A DNA stretch of 64,000 nt from Halopiger aswanensis (lineage in GTDB: Archaea > Halobacteriota > Halobacteria > Halobacteriales > Natrialbaceae), in assembly GCF_003610195.1 (NCBI RefSeq), contig NZ_RAPO01000004.1, positions 434,001 to 498,000 on the forward strand, in the 5' to 3' direction. Within the stretch, counting starts at the first letter, position 1. Every line of letters starts with the position of its first letter. Both the position numbers and the translations under genes were made by a program. Shown piece by piece: positions 34,201 to 42,358 of the stretch. Under the pieces are notes generated by a model. The model saw only the letters and a list, made by a program, of their open reading frames with translations, was not told where the DNA came from and searched no databases.

Positions 34201-37164
34201 TTAGTCGCCGTCGGGGTCGATAAACGCGAACAGCTGGTTCTCCGCGCCGGTCACGTTCCAGTGGCGGATGTCCGCGCCCGGATCGGGATCACGTTCCCAG
34301 ACGTCGGCCGCGAGGTTAGCGTGGGTCGGCTCGAGCGTGTAGCCCGTGCCGCTCTCGGGCACCGCCGCAAACTTCTGGTAGTCGGCGCCCTCCCACTGGC
34401 CGAGCTCGAGGTTCGTGCCGGTGTCGGTACCGCCGTCGGCGGCCTCCAGCACGAGGTCCTCGTTGTCAGCCGCGGCGATGCGGTAGATACCGTCTTCGAG
34501 TTCGATCACCCTCCACGTTTGTCCGCTGGCCTCGCCCACGGTGTCGTTGTAGACGTTCGCCCCGTCGGCGAGTTCGCCGTCGGCGCTCATCACGATGTCG
34601 TCGCTGTTGAGCTGGGAGGTTAGACGGTAGGTGCCCTCCGTGAGGTCGACCGTGATCGTCTCGGAGTACGATGTCGTACAACCGCTTTCGGCGGTGGCGT
34701 TCAGCGTGACGGTGTACTCGCCGGGACCGTCGTAGCTATGCGTAGCTGACCACCCCGTCGCAGTCGTGCCGTCGCCGAACTCCCACGTCAGGGTGTCGAT
34801 CGACTCCTCGTCGCCGGAGACGTCCTCCGCCTCGAAGTCGATGGACTCGCCCACGTCGACGCGGGTCGCACTCGGCACGGCCCGCGCTAGCGGCTCCGCT
34901 TCGGTGATCGTGATCGTCTCAAAGTCGGTCGTCGTCTCCCCGTTCTTGGCCGTCACGGTCAGCTTGACGGGATACGTCCCCAGTTCGTCGTAGGTGTGAC
35001 TGACCGACCATCCCGTCGCAGTCGTGTCGTCGCCGAACTCCCACGTCAGGGAACGGACCTTGTTGCCGTTACCCGTCAGGTCGACCGCTTCGAATTCGAT
35101 CTGGTCGCAGGGAGTCGCGTCGGTTTCGCTCGCGGATATCTCGGCGAGTCGGTCGTGTCCCGCGGGCTCGAACGAGGTCATGATGTTAGGTTTCGGCGGA
35201 TCGTCCATCCCGTGGCCGAGGAAGAAACTGGGCCACGGCGGCTGGTTGTAGCCCACGTTCTGCCGGGCGATACCGGTCCGGTACTGCGGGTCGTGCAACA
35301 GCGTATACAGCCGTGTATCCGTCTCGTGGGGCGTCGCGTACAGACGCAGGTGGCTGCTGTCCTCGGCCCGCCAGATGACCTCCTCGCGCCAGTCACCGAG
35401 AATGTCCCCCGACAGACACGGGTTGCCCTTCGAGGAGTTGTTCGAGCGCGTTCCCTCGAAGGATTTCAATAGGTCGAGTTCTTCGGTCTCCGGGTTCCAC
35501 TTCTTGATCCAGCCGACCCCGTATCCCTCGTCCCAGCCGAGGAAGTCGTGATCGAGCAGTTCGCGGTGCAGATCGCCGGTCCACCAGATAGCCGAGTTGA
35601 TGGAATTGATGGGTGTTTCGCTGATCTGCTCACCGCGAGCGCTGTACGTCCCCACTCCGTCGCTGGAGAGCGGTTCGCCGCCCCACGCTTCCGCGCCGGA
35701 GTATCTCGGATCGATGTCCGCGACCAGCGCTCTGCCAACGTCCTCACCGTTCCTGACGGCCCAGATATACTCGCCGGTCTCGGCATCACGCATCGAGAGA
35801 CTCGGTTCCCCCTCAGGCGGATACTCGGCGGGGACCAAGATTTCCAGGCCCTCCCGATCCGGGAGGAAATCGCCGCAGTGCTGGGCGTCGGGGTTGGCCA
35901 TCGTCGTCGTGTGCAGGCCGGTGCCGTCGTGGTCGATGACCGCCCCGCCGAAGACGATCTCGTCCTTCCCGTCGCCGTCGACGTCCGCGGTGGCCAGGCT
36001 GTGTGCGCCCTTGCCCTCGTAGTCCTCGTTCCCGTCTTCGCTGTCGAAGAGCCAGCGTAACTCGAGGTCGCCTTGCCGGAAGTCCCACGCGGCGAGCATC
36101 GTCTTTTCGTAGTAGCCCCGCGTGAATACGATGCTCGGTCGCTCGCCGTCGAGGTAGGCAGTCCCCGCGAGGAACCGGTCGACTCGGTTCCCGTAGCAGT
36201 CGCCCCACTGGCAGGGGTCGCCCCGCGCGGGCTGGAACTCCTCCGTCGCGAGTTCCTCCCCGGTCTCACCGTCGAAGACGGTGAGATACTCCGGCCCCTC
36301 GAGAACGTAGCCGTCGTCGTTCGTCCAGTCGGCGTCCGGGTCGCCGATGACGTTGCCGACCCCGTCTTCAGTCCCGTCGGCCGTCCGAACCACGAACTCC
36401 GACTTGCCGTCCCCGTCGAAGTCGTACACTAAGAACTGCGTGTAGTGCGCGCCGGCCCGGACGTTCTGGCCGAGGTTGATCCGCCAGAGGTGCTCTCCCT
36501 CTATCGTATACGCGTCGAACAGGACGTCGCTCGTGTGCCCCGACTGGGAGGGGTCCTTCTGGTTCGACGGGGTCCACTTCTGGACGATGTCGAGCGTGCC
36601 GTCGCCCGTAAGGTCGGCCACGCTCGCGTCGTTGGCGTGGTACGTGACCGTCTCGCCGTCCTCGCCCTCGACGGGATCGGGCTTGTTCAGCGGGATTTCC
36701 TTGTACTGTTCGTCCCAAACCTCGACGGACTCCGACATCCCGGGTTTCCGGTCGCCGTCCTTCCTGCCGCTGGCCCGACCGTTGCCGACCGCTCGAACCG
36801 CGTACGTCGAGTCCGTCGTTCCGTCGGGATCGAAGTAGTTCGTACTCTCGGTGATCGGTTTGTTGTTCAGTCGCTCGCCGTCGCGATACACGTGGAACCC
36901 CAGATCGCGGGGCTCGGTTCCGAGGAGTCGCCAGCGGACGAGTACCCCGTCGCCGGACGGCACGGCCACGAGGCCGCGGTCGAGGGCCTCTGCCTGTCGT
37001 TTCGAGCCGTGCTTTTGCTTGCCGTTTCCGCGGGCGTTACCCTGACCGTGGGACGCCGTGGCCACGCCGGAGACGACCGCCGCCGTCGATCCGGCTGCCA
37101 TCCCGCTTAGGATCTCGCGTCGATACCGTTGGCTGCTCATATCGCTCGTATTTGGATCTGTCAC
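34201..37164 (-). CDS. Tat-exported rhamnogalacturonan lyase (PL11) with two PKD domains and a ricin-type lectin domain
   Basis: 987 residues. A twin-arginine signal (RYRREILSGMAAG, Arg 15-16) sends it out folded. The N-terminal FN3-like segment (LVAVPSGDGVLVRWRLLG) and the large propeller with Ca-binding repeats (DLTGDGTLDI, DFDGDGKSEF, DVDGDGKDEI) and CQWGDCYGNRVDRFLAG are typical of PL11, ending near residue 665. Two PKD domains (about 671-755 and 756-840) each contain LTWEFGD-TTATGWS. A ricin-B-like module with Q-W repeats fills 841-987. Normal bacterial PL11 enzymes are near 620 residues, so the tail is an addition for binding substrate or surface. This is the depolymerase that starts the pathway. 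Confidence 0.94.
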   Translation of the reverse strand: MTDPNTSDMSSQRYRREILSGMAAGSTAAVVSGVATASHGQGNARGNGKQKHGSKRQAEALDRGLVAVPSGDGVLVRWRLLGTEPRDLGFHVYRDGERLNNKPITESTNYFDPDGTTDSTYAVRAVGNGRASGRKDGDRKPGMSESVEVWDEQYKEIPLNKPDPVEGEDGETVTYHANDASVADLTGDGTLDIVQKWTPSNQKDPSQSGHTSDVLFDAYTIEGEHLWRINLGQNVRAGAHYTQFLVYDFDGDGKSEFVVRTADGTEDGVGNVIGDPDADWTNDDGYVLEGPEYLTVFDGETGEELATEEFQPARGDPCQWGDCYGNRVDRFLAGTAYLDGERPSIVFTRGYYEKTMLAAWDFRQGDLELRWLFDSEDGNEDYEGKGAHSLATADVDGDGKDEIVFGGAVIDHDGTGLHTTTMANPDAQHCGDFLPDREGLEILVPAEYPPEGEPSLSMRDAETGEYIWAVRNGEDVGRALVADIDPRYSGAEAWGGEPLSSDGVGTYSARGEQISETPINSINSAIWWTGDLHRELLDHDFLGWDEGYGVGWIKKWNPETEELDLLKSFEGTRSNNSSKGNPCLSGDILGDWREEVIWRAEDSSHLRLYATPHETDTRLYTLLHDPQYRTGIARQNVGYNQPPWPSFFLGHGMDDPPKPNIMTSFEPAGHDRLAEISASETDATPCDQIEFEAVDLTGNGNKVRSLTWEFGDDTTATGWSVSHTYDELGTYPVKLTVTAKNGETTTDFETITITEAEPLARAVPSATRVDVGESIDFEAEDVSGDEESIDTLTWEFGDGTTATGWSATHSYDGPGEYTVTLNATAESGCTTSYSETITVDLTEGTYRLTSQLNSDDIVMSADGELADGANVYNDTVGEASGQTWRVIELEDGIYRIAAADNEDLVLEAADGGTDTGTNLELGQWEGADYQKFAAVPESGTGYTLEPTHANLAADVWERDPDPGADIRHWNVTGAENQLFAFIDPDGD
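34754..35050 (-). repeat. Near-identical DNA segments encoding the two PKD domains
   Basis: A block of about 40 bases at 34754-34793 recurs at 35012-35051 with very few differences, both containing cccgtcgcagtcgtg and cgccgaactcccacgtcagg. It encodes the LTWEFGD-TTATGWS core of each PKD domain. This marks a tandem domain duplication within the PL11 gene, or later conversion between the copies. Confidence 0.75.
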
Positions 37165-37488
37165 TGTCTCTCACACCGCACATTCTCCGACCACAGCATG
37201 TAATATAAAAATTATGTAGGTGAGCTAAGATTAGCGTCGATTACGACAGAATCGATACTGATTGGGTCATGCAGCACCCGTTGCAACGTCGAACTCACCG
37301 CGTACGGTCGTCATTTCACCGACTCGAGCGGCGGGAGTTCGTGTCGTCTCGCTTCCGGTCGCCCTGTCGTTATTCGTCGAGTCCCGCTCGAGGCCGGCTC
37401 TCGATCTCGAGTAGCTGCGACCCGGCAAGATGAAGGGGACGACATGGTGCTCCGAAACAGATAACACGGTTCACGATAACATGGGTGT
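37165..37488. other. Intergenic region with PL11 promoter; no gene seen
   Basis: 324 bases. An AT-rich patch taatataaaaattatg at 37201-37216, about 40-50 bases before the PL11 start, is its probable promoter on the minus strand. The remainder, up to the small membrane-protein gene, shows no coding frame that I recognise. Confidence 0.5.
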
Positions 37489-37749
37489 ATGGCCACCGAT
37501 ACTGGCGACGATACGCAAGCGAGTCGTCTCGACCGGGCTGGATCAGCCGAGACATCGATTCTCGGTCCGCTCCAAGATTCGTACGCACTACAGACTGCTG
37601 CTGTCGGACTTATCGTTACCGTCATCGCATTTATCGTCAACACTGGCATCTGGCCCGCGATCTTGGGCATCTGGGGTATTGCACTCGTTCTCCTCGGTGT
37701 CGCAATCCACGTTGGAGTGACGCTCTCACAGCGGGGTACTCGCGGCTGA
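37489..37749 (+). CDS. Small two-helix membrane protein (GxWG type), function unknown
   Basis: 86 residues. A hydrophilic N-terminus of about 37 residues precedes two helices (AAVGLIVTVIAFIVNTGIW and ALVLLGVAIHVGVTL) joined by PAILGIWGI. It matches the protein at 12985-13206 in plan and GxWG motif. It is convergent with the end of transporter operon 2 (stop at 37841). Not a family I can name. Confidence 0.65.
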   Translation: MATDTGDDTQASRLDRAGSAETSILGPLQDSYALQTAAVGLIVTVIAFIVNTGIWPAILGIWGIALVLLGVAIHVGVTLSQRGTRG

Positions 37750-37840
37750 TTCTGGCTGAAGCATTGGATTGTCGCCGTCCGTTTTACAGCAGACAACCGT
37801 CATCCGCGATACAGAGAAAACGAAGAGTCGTTGACGGCGA

Positions 37841-40027
37841 TCAGTCAGCGTTGCCTGTCCCTTCCGCGGTCGGTGGGTCGTCCGCGATCGGCTCGCTGTC
37901 CCAGTACTCGTGGTTCTCGAGCGCGCGGAAGCAGGCGGTGTGCTGGACGCCGTCCTCGTCGGTACAGTCGATCATCTCCGGTTTCTCCGTCTTACAGACC
38001 TCCCGGGCCTTCGGACACCGCGTGTGGTAGCGACAGCCCGAGGGCATGTTCGTCTGGTCGGGAACGTCGATCGTCCGCATCGGGTTCTCGTCGGTGTCCT
38101 CAGCACGATCGAGTTCCGGCGTCGCCCAGCGCAGCGCCTGCGTGTAGGGGTGTTGCGGATTGTGGATGATCTGCTCGGGCGAGCCGATCTCCACGAGTTC
38201 CCCGAGGTACATGACGCCGATCCGGCCGCCGGTCTTCTCGGCGAAGTAGCGGGCGTTCGAGAGGTCGTGTGAGATCGCCAGGAACGACGTATTAAACGTG
38301 TCCTGCAGTTCGATCATCAGGTCCATCATGCTGACCCGCAGCGAGACGTCGAGTGCCGACACTGCTTCGTCGGCGAGGATGAGATCCGGATTGATCAACA
38401 TTGCGCGGATCAAGGCGACCCGCTGTTTCTCGCCGCCCGAGAGCTGGTGTGGGTACCGGTCGATGTAGTCCTCCGGTGGACTGATCCCGACGTACTCGAG
38501 CATCCCCAAAATCCGCTCCCGGCGATCGTTTCCGTCGAGATCCGAGTGCCACCGCTTGAGTGGCGTCTCGAGAATCGTCCGCACGCGGTGGTGGGAGTTG
38601 AGCGAACTGCCGGGGTCTTGGTGGACGATCTGGAGGGCCCGTCGAATCTCCTTGTCGGCAAGGGTACTACTGTTGCCGCTGCCTTCCCAGATGTCCCGTC
38701 CCTTGTACTCGATCGTCCCATCGGTCGGCTGCTGCAGTCCGACGGCGGTCTTCCCGAGCGTCGTCTTCCCACAGCCCGATTCGCCGACGAGAACGACCAC
38801 GTCGTTCTCGTAGATGTCGAGCGAGACGCCGTCGACGGCAGTAACCACGTCCGAATCGCCGAAGTCGAGTAACCCGTCGTTCTCGGAGCCGAACTCTATC
38901 TCGACATCGTTCAACGACACGACCGGCTCTTCGGCTGCCGTCCGATCGGCGGCCGTCCGCCTGACCAGGTCGCTCGAGTCTGACTTAGCGAACGCTTTAT
39001 CGATGTTTTCGATCGAGTCCTCCCAGTGGTGACAGTAGACGTCGTGGTCCGTCCCGGCGTCGTAGGCGTCGGGGTCGTGGGCCCGACACTCGTCGTCGGC
39101 GAGCGGACACCGCGGGTGGTAGGAACACCCCTCCGGGATGTTGACCGGATCGGGGCTCTCGCCCTCGATCGGCCGCATCTCCTCGAGCGGGGCCGAGAGG
39201 TTCGGCGTCGCGTTCAGCAACGCCCGCGTGTAGGGATGGGCGGGATCCGCGAGGATCTCGTCGGCCGGCCCGACCTCCGCGAACTCGAAGGCGTACAGCA
39301 CGGCGAGTCGATCCGCAAGGTCGGCGACCAGCGGCAGGTCGTGGGTGATGAAGACGATCGTGAGGTCGTGTTTCTCCTTGATATCCTCGAGCAGCGAAAT
39401 GATCGACCGCTGCATCAGCAGGTCAAGCGCCGCCGTCGGCTCGTCCATCACGAGCATCTCCGGATCGAGGACCAGACTCAGCGCGATCAGCACGCGCTGT
39501 TTCATTCCGCCGGAGAGTTCGTGCGGGTACGAGTCGAGCATGCGCTCCGGTTCGAGGTACAGGTCCTCGAGAAGTTCCTTCGCGCGCTCGAGGCCCCGTT
39601 CGACGTTGTAGTCGTGGGCGCTAAGCGTCTCGACGAAGTGAGTGCGTATCTTCAGGACCGGGTTGAACGAACTCATCGCGCCCTGGAAGACCATCGAGAC
39701 CTCCTCCCAGCGGAACTGGCGGAGTCCCTCCTTCGAGAGGTCGGTGACGGAGATCGGCTCCCCGTCCTCGGGATAGTACGTCACCTCGCCGGTCGTGACG
39801 CCCGGTTCGGGCACGGCGTCGAGCATCGCCGAGGCGAACATCGATTTTCCGGAGCCGGATTCGCCGATGACGCCGACGATTTCGTCGCGCTGGACGTCGA
39901 AATCGACGTCATTGAGGACACGAGACTGTCCGCGGTTCATGCCGAACGCGACGGAGGTATCTCGGAGTTTCATGATGACGTCCTCGTTCGGTCGGTCGAT
40001 GTCCGCTGCCGACTGCGAGACCGTCAT
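37841..40027 (-). CDS. Fused DppD-DppF ABC transporter ATPase
   Basis: 728 residues with two complete ABC ATPases in tandem. The first half has GESGSGKS, LSGGMKQR, LVMDEPTAALD and a CSYHPRCPLADDEC tail. The second has GESGCGKT, LSGGEKQR, LILADEAVSALD and CRYHTRCPKA. A linker of about 50 residues joins them. In importer 1 the same two ATPases are separate genes, so this is a gene fusion or the other a split. It is the last gene of importer operon 2, 115 bases after the DppC-like gene. Cargo is presumably oligosaccharide released by the nearby lyase. Confidence 0.93.
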   Translation of the reverse strand: MTVSQSAADIDRPNEDVIMKLRDTSVAFGMNRGQSRVLNDVDFDVQRDEIVGVIGESGSGKSMFASAMLDAVPEPGVTTGEVTYYPEDGEPISVTDLSKEGLRQFRWEEVSMVFQGAMSSFNPVLKIRTHFVETLSAHDYNVERGLERAKELLEDLYLEPERMLDSYPHELSGGMKQRVLIALSLVLDPEMLVMDEPTAALDLLMQRSIISLLEDIKEKHDLTIVFITHDLPLVADLADRLAVLYAFEFAEVGPADEILADPAHPYTRALLNATPNLSAPLEEMRPIEGESPDPVNIPEGCSYHPRCPLADDECRAHDPDAYDAGTDHDVYCHHWEDSIENIDKAFAKSDSSDLVRRTAADRTAAEEPVVSLNDVEIEFGSENDGLLDFGDSDVVTAVDGVSLDIYENDVVVLVGESGCGKTTLGKTAVGLQQPTDGTIEYKGRDIWEGSGNSSTLADKEIRRALQIVHQDPGSSLNSHHRVRTILETPLKRWHSDLDGNDRRERILGMLEYVGISPPEDYIDRYPHQLSGGEKQRVALIRAMLINPDLILADEAVSALDVSLRVSMMDLMIELQDTFNTSFLAISHDLSNARYFAEKTGGRIGVMYLGELVEIGSPEQIIHNPQHPYTQALRWATPELDRAEDTDENPMRTIDVPDQTNMPSGCRYHTRCPKAREVCKTEKPEMIDCTDEDGVQHTACFRALENHEYWDSEPIADDPPTAEGTGNAD

Positions 40028-40142
40028 CGCGACACCTCCAGTGCGGTCCGCCGGTCGTCGCTTTGATCGACGTTGGCGTGCGCGTACGGTCGTCGAATCG
40101 GTCGAGTCGGTCGTACCGAAGTCGCATTCGTCGTAGCCGAAA

Positions 40143-41300
40143 TCATACGTTCATCATGTCCTTGGTGTCGCTTTCGGAGTCCGGTTCCAGCTGGTCGTCG
40201 TCGCCCAGATCCTGATGGCGCGCCCTGATGCGCGGGTTGAACACCTGGTCCAGCGACTGCGCGAGCAGGATGAGCCCGATCGCGATCCCCGAGATAGCGA
40301 TCATCGGAACGAGCAGCCAGTGGTACGCAGACGGCCGGTAGAGTGCGCCGGCGTTGTACGCGTTGTTCAGCATGACGCCCCAGTTGGCGTCGGAGAACGG
40401 CAGCACGCCGAGGAAGTACAGCGCGACGGCTGCGAAGATGATCCGGCGGGCTGCGTTCACCATATTCACCACGATGTACGGCATCAGGTGCGGAATGATC
40501 TCTCGGAGGAGGATCCACCGCGTCGACAGGTCCATCGCCCGCGCCGCCTCGACGAACGACTCGCTGCGGATCGTCAACACCTGCGAGCGAATCGCTCGAG
40601 CCAGCCCCGCCCACGCGGCGACCGCCAACAGTACGCCGAGCGTGACGGGGTTGTTGATCCAGGCCTCGAGCAGCGTCGCGAGGACGATCACCAGCGGCAG
40701 GCCGGGAATATTGATGAATATGTCGGTGATCGTGCTGAGCACGGTGTCGATCGTTCCGCCCTTGTAGCCGGCAACGACACCGAAGATGGTACCGACGGCG
40801 ACGGTAAAGACCGCACCCGACGCCATCATGATGAGGATCGAGGGCGTCGAGTGGATCAGCATCGCGAACACGTCCCTGCCCGCGACCGTGGTCCCGAGCG
40901 GGAAGTCCCAGTTCTCGAACGCGCCCAACAACTGCGGTCCGTGGGCCGGATGGGTCGGCTCGACCAGATAGACGCCGACGGTGGCCATGAGGAAGTAGAT
41001 CCCGAGGATGCCGAACGAGACGACCGCTCGCCAGTCGCTGCGCAGGATCGACCACGGTGTTCGGATGTACTCCTCGAGGAACCGATCGATCCGGTCGCTG
41101 CGCGTCTCCGCGACGGAGGCAGTCGTTTCGAACGGCGAGTCCGTTCCGATCGTGCCGCCGTCGCTTCGCATCTGCGCGGCTGTCTCGTCAGTTTGTTCCT
41201 CGGCAGTCGTTTCCACGGACTGCTCGGGAACGAACTGGTCGATCGAGTCGCCCGATCGCCCGTTCGGCGGTTCCGAGGACTCGTCGTCAGAACGCTTCAC
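40143..41300 (-). CDS. ABC transporter permease, DppC/OppC family
   Basis: About 385 residues from GTG 41300. An SD-like ggaggtgag lies just upstream and overlaps the end of the DppB gene; GTG 41318 is the longer alternative. A long hydrophilic, acidic N-terminal tail of about 90 residues precedes the first helix (FGILGIYFLMATVGVYLV). The BPD_transp_1 domain follows with the EAA loop EAARAMDLSTRWILLREIIPH. The tail is longer than in the DppC of importer 1. Overlaps DppB by 14 bases, indicating coupling. Confidence 0.9.
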   Translation of the reverse strand: MKRSDDESSEPPNGRSGDSIDQFVPEQSVETTAEEQTDETAAQMRSDGGTIGTDSPFETTASVAETRSDRIDRFLEEYIRTPWSILRSDWRAVVSFGILGIYFLMATVGVYLVEPTHPAHGPQLLGAFENWDFPLGTTVAGRDVFAMLIHSTPSILIMMASGAVFTVAVGTIFGVVAGYKGGTIDTVLSTITDIFINIPGLPLVIVLATLLEAWINNPVTLGVLLAVAAWAGLARAIRSQVLTIRSESFVEAARAMDLSTRWILLREIIPHLMPYIVVNMVNAARRIIFAAVALYFLGVLPFSDANWGVMLNNAYNAGALYRPSAYHWLLVPMIAISGIAIGLILLAQSLDQVFNPRIRARHQDLGDDDQLEPDSESDTKDMMNV

Positions 41301-42282
41301 GGCCCTCACCTCCTGCACGGGGATCGATTTTACCGTAGGTCAGGTCGGCGATGAACAGCGCGATGACGACGGCGATCGTGATGATCGTGAACGCGCCCAT
41401 CATCAGCGGGTAGTCGCGCGCCCGGACTGCTTGAATCATGTAGTAGCCCATGCCCCTGTACGCGAAGATCTCCTCGAGGACGACGGCGCCGCCGAACATG
41501 GTCCCGAGAGAGATCATCAATCCGGTGTACATCGGCAAGATCGCGTTGCGGGCGACGTACCGGACGGCGATCGTTCGGTCGGGCAACCCGCGAAGTCGGG
41601 CGACGCGGAGGTAATCCTCGCCGAGGACGCGAACGCTGTTGCCTCGCATCGTCAGCGATGCCGCGCCCGACGCGACGAACATCGAGAGGACGGGCAACGC
41701 CGCGTGGTGGAGGATCCCCAACATGAACGGCAGGTTGAACCCGGCTTCGACGCCCGTCGGTCGACGACCCGACGTCGGGAACCAGTTGAGTCGGTAGGCG
41801 AATGTGATCAACAGCAAGAGCGCGAGCACGTAGAACGGGATCGACGTGATCGTCGTCGCGTAGCCTGTGAGCCCGACGTCGAACTTGCTGCCCTCCCAGT
41901 AGGCCATGAGCGCACCGAGCGAGATGCCAACCGTGAAGCTGAGGAACACCGCCCAGCTCATGACGAACAGCGTCCACGGGATCGCATCGCCCATGATCGC
42001 AGCGACTGAGGCGTTCTGGCTCATCGAGTGACCCATATTACCTTGAGCAAGGGCAACCATGTAGTCCACGTAGGCAACGTGGATCGGGTCCTGTGGGTTG
42101 ATATTCATGTAAATCTCCGCGAGCTCGTAGGCCTCCTGCGGATTGTCGAGCTCCGGTCCGATTCGTGCAACGAATGCGTCGACCGGATTCCCGGGCATCA
42201 TTCGCGTCATGACGAACGCGAGGGTCATCACTGCCCAGATGGTAAATACGGCCTGACCAAGCCGTCGTATCTTCCAATTCAT
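41287..42282 (-). CDS. ABC transporter permease, DppB/OppB family
   Basis: 331 residues from ATG 42282 (MNWKIRRLGQAVFTIWAVMT); the frame is open further upstream but the DppB fold starts here, as in the paralogue at 8934-9953. MMPGNPVD follows the first helix. The EAA loop is YLRVARLRGLPDRTIAVRYV. It lies 76 bases after the binding-protein gene and overlaps the DppC gene. It forms the channel of importer 2. Confidence 0.92.
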   Translation of the reverse strand: MNWKIRRLGQAVFTIWAVMTLAFVMTRMMPGNPVDAFVARIGPELDNPQEAYELAEIYMNINPQDPIHVAYVDYMVALAQGNMGHSMSQNASVAAIMGDAIPWTLFVMSWAVFLSFTVGISLGALMAYWEGSKFDVGLTGYATTITSIPFYVLALLLLITFAYRLNWFPTSGRRPTGVEAGFNLPFMLGILHHAALPVLSMFVASGAASLTMRGNSVRVLGEDYLRVARLRGLPDRTIAVRYVARNAILPMYTGLMISLGTMFGGAVVLEEIFAYRGMGYYMIQAVRARDYPLMMGAFTIITIAVVIALFIADLTYGKIDPRAGGEGREAF

Positions 42283-42358
42283 TGTATGACCACGTCGTAG
42301 TACGGCATCATTAGTATTGTTATCTACCGTTATAAAACCCCGTAATCGCCTGAGAGCC

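Noticed and set aside
40024-41055. Minus-strand open frame of 343 codons
   Set aside because: It overlaps the DppC permease in another frame and has an Arg/His-rich, non-membrane composition.
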